In this document: positions 57,296 through 64,000 of the stretch, piece by piece
Layout of the letters: each line of letters begins with the position of its first letter
How positions within the stretch are numbered: the stretch's first letter is position 1
NCBI GenBank assembly: GCA_963576475.1
Contig: OY754981.1
Location: 248,001-312,000 of the forward strand
Direction: 5' to 3'
Length of the DNA stretch: 64,000 bases
Origin: Molanna angustata
Lineage: Eukaryota > Arthropoda > Insecta > Trichoptera > Molannidae
The notes under the pieces: generated by a model
What the model saw: only the letters and a program-made list of their open reading frames with translations
Databases searched by the model: none
What the model was told of the DNA's origin: nothing
Made by a program: the position numbers and the translations under genes

Positions 57296-57740
57296 ATAGA
57301 GACGAAGTTGGAATATTTACTGTAGGAGAACCGGGATCTCAAGGCACCTACAGGGCTTACGGCCGGTCTTCGGCTGGTTTACGTGATCACTTTATGCGCT
57401 TACGCAACGTTCACCAATTATGCCTTTTTAATGAGATCCCTATCAATTCAATTTTTGAAAGTTCTATATATTGCAATACTGAAATTCTTTTCGCTTGAAA
57501 ATAAGGATTTTTACTACAGCCATCTATGTGTGAAATTATGAACAACATTCTTATTTTTATTTATTTTTGTTGTAACGCCATCTATTGAGAGAATTGGTTT
57601 TTTTGTAAATAATGTAAGCAGCAATTCTTATACCTGAGGTGACAATGCATTTTTCGCATAGAAGTCACCCCTGAATCCAACTTCGTCTCTATTGAGATAA
57701 TTAAAAATCTGATAAAAAATATCTTTGACTCCCGACAGGG
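57296..57740. mobile_element. Non-autonomous DNA transposon (copy 1, left end truncated)
   Basis: GAGACGAAGTTGGAATAT, GGTTTACGTGATCACTTTAT, GCGCTTACGCAACGTT and GCCATCTATTGAGAGAATTGG match the copy at 61908 in the same order. The right end, ATTGAGATAATTAAAA to GACTCCCGACAGGGAAAAA, is the inverse of the left end of copy 2. This reveals inverted termini of roughly 60-70 bp ending CCCTGTCG. No transposase is encoded. Confidence 0.72.
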
Positions 57741-57799
57741 AAAAAATCGAATGTTTGCGCATATGTAATAGTAAAAATATTCGATTAAATAAGAAATTA

Positions 57800-58090
57800 G
57801 ACGACGAGATAAACATCAAAAGTAAATGTGGCGACTCTGAAATGAAAATGGACGGTACACGAAGCCAGTAGCCATACTCTCGGACGATAAGTGGACAAAG
57901 AGAGTGCTGACCTCGAGACGTCGTACGACAAAAAGAGGTGTGAGGCAACCGCAGCTGAGGTGGAGGGATGATATAAAACGATATTCTGGTGCGTCCTGGA
58001 TGCAAACTGCACCGCACAGAAAAATTTGGAATTTGGAATGGAGGAGACCTTCGTTCAGTAGACGGAAATAGACTGAATAAGAAGAAGATT
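57800..58090 (+). pseudogene. LINE C-terminal tail with 3' end
   Basis: Plus-strand frames give KWAGHVARSQ-like, RRGVRQPQLRWRDDIKRYSG and ASWMQTAPHRKIW, then a TEIDX-like ending and AAGAAGAAG. This is the standard 'LRWRDDI...G..WMQ.AQDR..W' ending of insect LINEs. It begins 60 bp after the DNA transposon end. Confidence 0.78.
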
Positions 58091-60149
58091 GATTTGTATT
58101 AAATAATGTACAGGGGTTCATATCTTGAAAGGTTTAAGTTGTTTTATTTGATTGATAATTACTCCATGTGGTGATTTTAGTTGGAAAAATTCCCGTAAAT
58201 TTCCGTTAATTTTGTAAACTTTTGTTTTTTGACAACTAACTTGCGTCTAAGTTACATCACTCTTCGTCATAATGTTTTTATCAGTTTCTAACCATACGTA
58301 ATAAACAATATTTTTAATAGTTTATACTATTAATTATCTTTCTTGTGACATCAACTTGCGGGCAAGTCGCCCTCTAATTCCAAGCCATAAACTTAACCTA
58401 CTATAAAATTATGAATATTGTTATTTAATCCAGTTGTCTCTTTTCAATTTGCTATCATGTAATATTTCTATCATCTTGTTCTATTTTCTTCTTTAACTGT
58501 TTATATTTCGTCGACAATTAGTTCAAACAACTCGTCTGCATCTTGTCACGCTCCATCACCTGATGTGTCCATCCGTGAACCAAATTAAACGTTGAGACGA
58601 CAAATCAAAGAAATTATAGCCCTCCCCCAATTCATACAATTCTTACTTTCATTGACTCGAAGCTTTCTTGCATACGACGTAGAATAAAAACATTGTTTAC
58701 AAGCAAATGAAATTGAATTAAAAAGGTCAAAAAATGTTTTACTCATTATTTGTTTATCAGTGTCGATAACTTTTTCGTTCGATGGAGACTTTATTAAGAC
58801 TATAGCTGTGAATTGTACTAGGTTTACGTTGTGATAAATTTACTGAAATGGAGCTCACAAGGTTTTTGATTGGTCAATATCGACTATACAAATGCGGAGA
58901 CTCAGTATATAAATAGAACATTAATTAAAGCTGATTAGTTTTCCATAGACAATGTTTAATTTTCTAAATTAAATTATGTCAAGATTAAAAGTAAACTTAG
59001 TTTTTTCACAATTTTTGTTTAAATTATGCATACAATGGGACTATAATAACCTTTCTTAGAATGCATTATATCGATTATTTATTTATATATTTGTCGATTG
59101 ACAAACTAAACACAATAAAAAATTAACAATCCTATGCAGTGGAGTTTCGCTATAAATTAAAGATACTATCATTTTTGTTTTACACAATAAATTATTTTCA
59201 TACATTTATAATTTGTCAACATTGACGCACTTTCACTGTTTGCATTAATTGATTCGAAATGTGAAATCTTCTGTATAAATACAGGCACAGCCGCTGCCGA
59301 TCGTAAAATGTATGAAAACTATCTATTATTTAGAATTAAAGAAACAGCCACGTTGACAGAAGGAAAAATTTATTGTTTCTGCGTTAATGACCTCTTTGAT
59401 TTCACTTTTGTCCGTGAACTTGGCAGCCAAAATATACACCGCACACATGTGTGTATATTATAGAAGATCTTCCGCAAACCTGATATGTTAATGTGACCGG
59501 GTCATATACACCTGACGCTGAGATCATCTTTAATATTGTAATTTATTGTCTTTCTATTTTTGAAAAGCAGACAACAGATGCAATCAAACTTTCAATCGCC
59601 ACAGCACGTCCTTATTCCATAATAGATTTGACATGGGGTCGTTACATTGTCCAATTTGCAATCGGAACTTACAATTTCATTGTCTAATTCACGATTTTAA
59701 CAATACTTATCTGTTTTGTTTTCATTACTCATTATTATAAAACGTCTACACGTAAAACTATAATCATTGTTTTTTGGATGACTTGAAAATAAGACGCAAT
59801 CATTTTAACAATAGTGTATATTATTTGAAGAAATTTCAATACATCCAAATGTAAATCATATTACTAATGGCTTTCGTTGGTCAATAGGAGCGGGAATTTA
59901 TATCAACTCTTAATTATCATGTATCCTGCGCACAAGCATGTTCAATGACCTTCGTTAAAGATGAAAAGCTCGATGAATTCAGGATGTACAATAATTCATT
60001 AACCATGAGAGTATTTTTTTATAATATAATTTTTTATAGGGTATATATCATATAGTATTTTTTTCTAATTCTAATTGCTAAGAGTGACAAAAATATGGTG
60101 TCTGTCAAATTCATCAATCTTTTTTGTTTTGCGAATCGGATAAAATTAA
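58091..60149. other. AT-rich stretch without recognised gene
   Basis: Nothing recognisable in about 2 kb. A small hairpin CACACATGTGTG lies near 59444. Confidence 0.45.
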
Positions 60150-60312
60150 ATCTCTTGTTCAAACATTCTTGTTTTCCTTTACATTCATTCATCGTCTCGC
60201 ATATGCTCGTCAATTATTTTTTTTTATATAGGTATCTCTTTTTTTTTCAAAATATCATTCACATGGTTGTGCCATCGCATTCTAAAACGAGCCCTGCTAC
60301 TGCATATCTTAC
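60150..60312 (-). pseudogene. Older LINE-A copy, downstream half (split by insertion)
   Basis: Plus strand TTTCCTTTACATTCATTCAT, CGTCTCGCATATGCTCGTC and TTCAAAATATCATTCACATG follow LINE-A in antisense. It is interrupted at 60299-60312, where a younger LINE-A copy begins. Its other half is at 60637-60735. Confidence 0.82.
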
Positions 60313-60636
60313 ATACATACATACCATCACGCCATGTCCCTTACGGGGTAAGCAGAGAGAACCGAGCGCCATACTTCTCTATTTTTGCACACATTTCTGG
60401 CTTCCTTTACATCCATGCATCGTCTCATACATGCTCGTCGATTGTTCAAACTTTTTATGTTTCCTTCTTTCAAAATATCATTCACATGTTCATGCCATGC
60501 CTTTCTGGGGCGACCTCTGCTATTCACTCCATCTCTTGCACCCATGTATATTTTTTTGGTCAGTCGTTCATTCTTTCTATATGTCCAAACCACCTTAAAG
60601 CATTCACTTTCATTTTACATATAATATCCTTTTTTA
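60313..60636 (-). mobile_element. Younger LINE-A insertion with target duplication
   Basis: An 88-codon frame (60593-60327) is intact: NERLTKKIYMGARDG, SRGRPRKAWHEHVNDILKEG, RRACMRRCMDVKEARNVC, VWRSVLSAYP and RDMA. The 3' end GGGACATGGCGTGATGG is followed by a (TATG)n tail. It is flanked by ACTGCATATCTTAC at 60299-60312 and 60637-60650, a 14-bp target duplication. The 5' boundary AAAAAAGGATATTATATG equals that of the 14960-15291 copy. Confidence 0.92.
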
Positions 60637-60735
60637 ACTGCATATCTTACCTACACTTTCAGCCGTTCCTCGTCTATTCATTCAATATGTCCAAACCACT
60701 TCAGAGCATTCACTTTCATCAGTCTTTGCGAAATA
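60637..60735 (-). pseudogene. Older LINE-A copy, upstream half
   Basis: TATGTCCAAACCACTTCAG and GCATTCACTTTCAT match the NALRWFGHI region of LINE-A in antisense; it is the continuation of 60150-60312. Confidence 0.8.
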
Positions 60736-61344
60736 ATGAACAATATTTTATTTCTTTAGATACGTATGCTCGATTCCATGATGATCATGATCACTGTTCA
60801 TTCCATGATGATCACTGATTTTCATGGTTGTGAACTGTTTACTAAGAAAAATTTTCTATTTTCTTCAGAAGTTCTTTATATTATGCGATGATATATTTCA
60901 TAACTTGTTATTGTGGTTTTCTCACACAGTTTTTGTTACTGGGACATTTCCCGTTACCTGCAGTACCTACATAATAATAACGAGCTTGGTCCGATCCGAG
61001 TTCTCATGGGCAGTGGATATTTTGGTGAATAATACGACTAAATTGGGGCCCCCATAATCAAATGGCAGACCTCTGCCCAACACACACACAGGGTTGCCAA
61101 CTTACCAACTATTATTTTATAAGTATCGTAACGGTACCGTCATCAATTCAATTTTTTCAACCATCTTAGTAAAACGATGACTCGATCTGCCAAGAAGTTT
61201 TCTGGTAAAATTATCATAAGTTTTATTTAGATAGAAAAAAAAATAAGAACATAGCGTATACATGATGAAACCAACATACTTTGAAGCATTTTTTAAAATA
61301 TCAAATATCGTATTTTTAACTTTGTGGTACATTTTAACAAAAAT
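60736..61344. other. Stretch without recognised gene
   Basis: Nothing recognisable. Imperfect ATGATCATGATCA repeats lie at 60776-60820. Confidence 0.45.
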
Positions 61345-61382
61345 GAACTAAATTTTTTAACTTTGTTTACACCACGTGAGAA

Positions 61383-61437
61383 TTGAATTAGCGACCGGTT
61401 TCGGAACTAACCGTTACCTCCACAGGCAGAATTTCAA
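61383..61437 (-). ncRNA. Decayed hammerhead motif, PLE4 inverted end
   Basis: Minus strand: UUGAA/UUCAA and GC/GC helix I are kept, as are GAA and ACCGGU-C. The core is CUGUGGA (A6 lost) and helix II has a mismatch. Probably inactive. Confidence 0.5.
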
Positions 61438-61442
61438 AAATT

Positions 61443-61658
61443 TTACACATTAATAAAGTAGGTTTACGCTTAGATAATTTAGAGTCACTTGAAATAAAAA
61501 AAGCAATTAATTCAAACAGAAATATAATAAATAATCAAGTAAAATTTACTTACAGCCCGCTTTTAAACATGTTTCCCCTTTCCATCAATAGTACCAATCA
61601 AAGCCATTCTACACAAGACCCGCCCCTAATGACCTCCCACCAATATCCAAATACATAG
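61443..61658 (+). pseudogene. PLE4 ORF, last 71 codons
   Basis: The frame reads INKVGLRLDNLESLEIKKAI, then NSNRNIINNQVKF and SPLLNMFPLS, to a stop at 61656-61658. It closely matches the end of the PLE2 GIY-YIG ORF (VGLRLDNLESLEIKKCINS). The catalytic GIY-YIG part itself is missing, cut off by the inverted junction at 61440. Confidence 0.82.
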
Positions 61659-61696
61659 TTTTCTTTTAAGCACACAGTCACATTCTGCGTTTAGTT

Positions 61697-61751
61697 GAAA
61701 TTCTGCCTGAGGAGGGAACGGTTAGTTCCGAAACCGGTCGCTAATTCAATT
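61697..61751 (+). ncRNA. Hammerhead ribozyme motif, PLE4 3' end
   Basis: UUGAA/UUCAA and GC/GC helix I, core CUGAGGA (N7 is G, allowed), GGAAC/GUUCC helix II, GAA, palindromic ACCGGU, C17 at 61741. Confidence 0.82.
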
Positions 61752-61907
61752 CTCACGTGGTGTAAACAAAGTTAAAAAATTTAGTTCATTTTTTAAAAGT
61801 TTACAATTAAATTAACCCACACATTATTACTTTAATACAAATAAAATACCTACTTTATTTTTATCGAATATATTTTTTTAATTGCATATACGCTAACATT
61901 GGATTTT

Positions 61908-62345
61908 TTCCCTGTCGTAAGTCAAATGTTATTTTTTTGACAAACTTTTCAACATCTCAATAGACACGAAGTTGGAATATTATAGAGGAACCAGGAAGTC
62001 AAGGCACCCACAGGGCTTGACGACCTGTCTACGGTTGGTTTACGTGATCACTTTATGCGCTTGCGCAACGTTTACCATTTATGTCTTTTTATAGAGTCCC
62101 CTTATCAATGTTAGCCCTAGAACAGGTGTACCTAGTTGGGCAGCAGTTATCTATTTTTAATGACGATTATTTAAATGGTGTGAAAAAAAATAAATAAAAA
62201 AAAATGTAATTTTCGAAAGTTCTATATATTTGAATAATGAGTAACTACCACCTGAAAATAAGTCATTATTACTATTGCCATCTTTGAAGTAACGAAGAAA
62301 CCCTTTTGTCGTTTTTTTTGTCATCTATTGAGAGATTGGTTTATT
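61908..62345. mobile_element. Non-autonomous DNA transposon (copy 2, right end truncated)
   Basis: It begins TTTTTCCCTGTCGTAAGTCA with the complete left terminus, then AGACACGAAGTTGGAATAT, GGTTTACGTGATCACTTTAT and TCATCTATTGAGAGATTGG. The internal stretch at 62100-62210 is not in copy 1. The inverted right end is absent. Confidence 0.7.
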
Positions 62346-63008
62346 AATTTATTTATTATAAAAAAACTTTGTAGTTGTATAGATTTGATAAATAAATATT
62401 TGTAACAATTAAATATATAATTTACTTTTTTTCTATATTCATTTTTATTTTAATAACTTACCTTTATGTAATTGGCTTTTGTCAATTTTGTATAACTGTT
62501 GACAATTCGACTACTACGACTTATTTTTTTATTTGTTATGTACTCAAAACTAAGACTATGTCATTTTGGCAAAATTATTTCTTTAATGTTCCATATTATT
62601 ACACCCTTTCTTTATTAACTTCTTGTCTGTCTGTACTGGAATTTTGCCATCTATTTTTAACTAACTTCCCGACAAATTCGAGCTCTACAGCTTTCAGGAT
62701 TTGTGTATTCCCGATGACAATGCACGTTCAACCTGTTTCCACCTTGATTGATTCATTTGATATTTTGATAAAATTGAACACTTTTGTATTATATACAGAG
62801 TAAACAAAGCTTTGTGTTTTCCGGCTGATACAAAGTCTAGTTTTCAATTCTCGTTAGAATGCTTTTTCGTGCATAGTTTTTAGTTGTTCTGGCAAATTAT
62901 TGTATTCACAGTTCTTAGTTCAGGTTTTTCAATGGAAAAACAGTTTAAATCATAATAAGGGTGGGTGCCATCATTTTTTTTTTATTTTCTTGTTAAATGT
63001 TTCGTTCT
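62346..63008. other. AT-rich stretch without recognised gene
   Basis: Nothing recognisable; an 81-codon plus-strand frame at 62558-62803 is unidentified. Confidence 0.45.
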
Positions 63009-63484
63009 TCAATTTACGTCTATTACATTATTATCGCTACAATTCATGGCTTGATCTTCAATTTCAACTAAAATATTTAGAGTGCATCTGGTACAACATA
63101 CTTCGTTGACATTATGAATGGGCTGAATAATAATTCTGATAATATTTGGACAAGGGGGAAAGTTTTCATTACATAATATCTCTCCCTCAATCCAAAATTT
63201 GTACAGACCCTTGTGAAGACCATGTGCTCTGTGCTCACGTACCGTGATAGTCGTCAAGCTTCACCGCATACATCACACAACACTGCCCCGGTCAGATGTA
63301 ACAATATCATCATACGATATGTTTGATGTTTATTGTTGGTGTTTTGATGACGTCGTTTCTCACCAAGGTCTCCTGCTGGTACAAATTTTGACGTCTCACA
63401 GAGATAGTCTGCATCATACACACAGGTGTAATGATTATCACAACATTTATAAACAGCATGAGGCAAAACAATCGTTGCAGTCAT
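63009..63484 (-). pseudogene. Cysteine-rich open region, two frames, unidentified
   Basis: I do not recognise this. Two consecutive minus-strand frames, 63484-63254 (76 codons) and 63257-63009 (82 codons), overlap at their ends by 4 nt. The first has KCCDNHYTCVYDADYLCE and later LCDVCGE. The second has GEILCNENFPPCPNII and NEVCCTRCTLNI. The CxxC-like spacings and the less AT-rich composition differ from the neighbourhood and suggest former coding sequence, either frameshifted or part of an element or exon. It could also be chance. A plus-strand frame (63244-63570) covers the same DNA but is less convincing. Confidence 0.35.
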
Positions 63485-63771
63485 ACCTGCACGTCTTCAT
63501 TTTAAGACATTTAGATCATTTTGCTGATTTTCGCTATTTTCTTGGCTGTTTTTTGAAAACCAGCCCCTAAAGTTTTGTTCTAAAATTGTTTTGCCTATTA
63601 ATCATATTTACCCATAGTTTTATATTCATTACAATTAATTTTCTTTATACTACAACGAAGTTTATACCAATTTTTTTTAATCAATAGCATTGCATAAAGT
63701 ATCTTTGGATTATATTTAAGTTATAGAAAAGAATAAAACACTAGTTTAAGTTACTTTGTTTATTTATTACA

Positions 63772-63820
63772 GACACTAACCGGTATCTGCTTAACGAAGG
63801 ACATCATCAGTTGGATTCTT
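63772..63820 (-). ncRNA. Degenerate hammerhead-like motif
   Basis: Minus strand CAACUGAUGAUGUCCUUCG has a full CUGAUGA core; AGCAGAUACCGGUUAG follows with palindromic ACCGGU, but GAU replaces GAA and helix II is weak. It is likely a scrap of another Penelope-like pseudo-LTR; no ORF piece is attached. Confidence 0.35.
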
Positions 63821-63877
63821 ACAATCCTTTTCTATCAGTGGCTGTGGCTATTGTTATGTAAATTTAATGTGTATTGC

Positions 63878-64000
63878 TTCTTTGGCAACTACCAGGTACT
63901 ATGTCAAATATTGACTTAACATGCACCCAATAACAAGTTGCCACATTCTGGAGACTTATTATATTAATCGTCTCGCAGATCCTGATTGAAAACACAATTA
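63878..64000 (-). repeat. SINE-A copy, cut by window edge
   Basis: TTTGGCAACTACCAGGTACT, GCACCCAATAACAAGTTGCC and TGGAGACTTATTATATTAAT match the SINE-A body in antisense. The tRNA-like head lies beyond position 64000. Confidence 0.85.

Larger units (their letters stand above)
61345..61790 (+). mobile_element. Penelope-like fragment PLE4 with inverted end
   Basis: Left piece 61345-61440 is the reverse complement of the right end 61697-61790 (AATTTTTTAACTTTGTTTAC; ACGTGAGAATTGAATTAGCG). Between them is the end of a Penelope-like ORF on the plus strand. It is the same subfamily and the same layout as PLE2, with shorter arms and more decay. Confidence 0.85.

Overview
The window is 64 kb of AT-rich eukaryotic, almost certainly insect, DNA with no host gene that I can support. 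It is built from mobile elements, tandem repeats and their ruins. A moth or butterfly source (Lepidoptera) is my best guess. The antisense SINE body at 4.1-4.4 kb and the repeat flanking the 28.2 kb array resemble interspersed repeats I know from lepidopteran genomes, and short GTAGGTACCTA-type strings are frequent. This assignment is a judgement from memory, not a search result.

Layout. 0-16 kb: old, fragmented non-LTR retrotransposon (LINE) 3' ends and four kinds of tRNA-derived SINE in otherwise featureless DNA. 16.3-26.2 kb: a homogeneous 66-bp satellite split by an 8.6-kb LTR element on the minus strand, with two 1,360-bp LTRs that look identical, a 4-bp target duplication and a tRNA-Lys-like primer site. 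It has no reverse transcriptase and carries two overlapping ORFs that I cannot identify. 27.6-30.6 kb: a SINE, a near-perfect 122-bp palindrome and a 23-copy, 90-bp tandem array that stays open as a 30-residue repeated peptide frame. 31-32.9 kb: LINE and SINE debris. 32.9-38.9 kb: a Penelope-like element (PLE1) with an intact 894-codon RT/GIY-YIG ORF, a partial tandem copy and an inverted end, set between (AT)n runs, followed by a second PLE fragment (PLE2) made as an inverted repeat. 39-47 kb: LINE-A remnants with (ATGT)n-type tails and one SINE. 47.7-49.3 kb: a third PLE fragment (PLE3) and a 560-bp mini-copy of PLE1. 50-64 kb: LINE, SINE and inverted-repeat DNA transposon remnants, a nested LINE-A insertion with a clear target duplication, a fourth PLE fragment (PLE4) and one cysteine-rich open region of unknown nature.

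The most interesting layer is RNA. Every Penelope-like fragment whose pseudo-LTR is present carries a hammerhead-ribozyme motif, eleven in all including weak ones. In each family the strand that should form helix III is a short palindrome or near-palindrome (ACGU, ACCGGU or ACUAGU) with no loop, as in the dimer-acting hammerheads described for Penelope-like elements. In PLE1 the ORF's only early ATG lies inside the ribozyme, upstream of the predicted cleavage site, so cleavage and translation would compete. Two direct ribozymes 2,785 nt apart would release a unit-length RNA.
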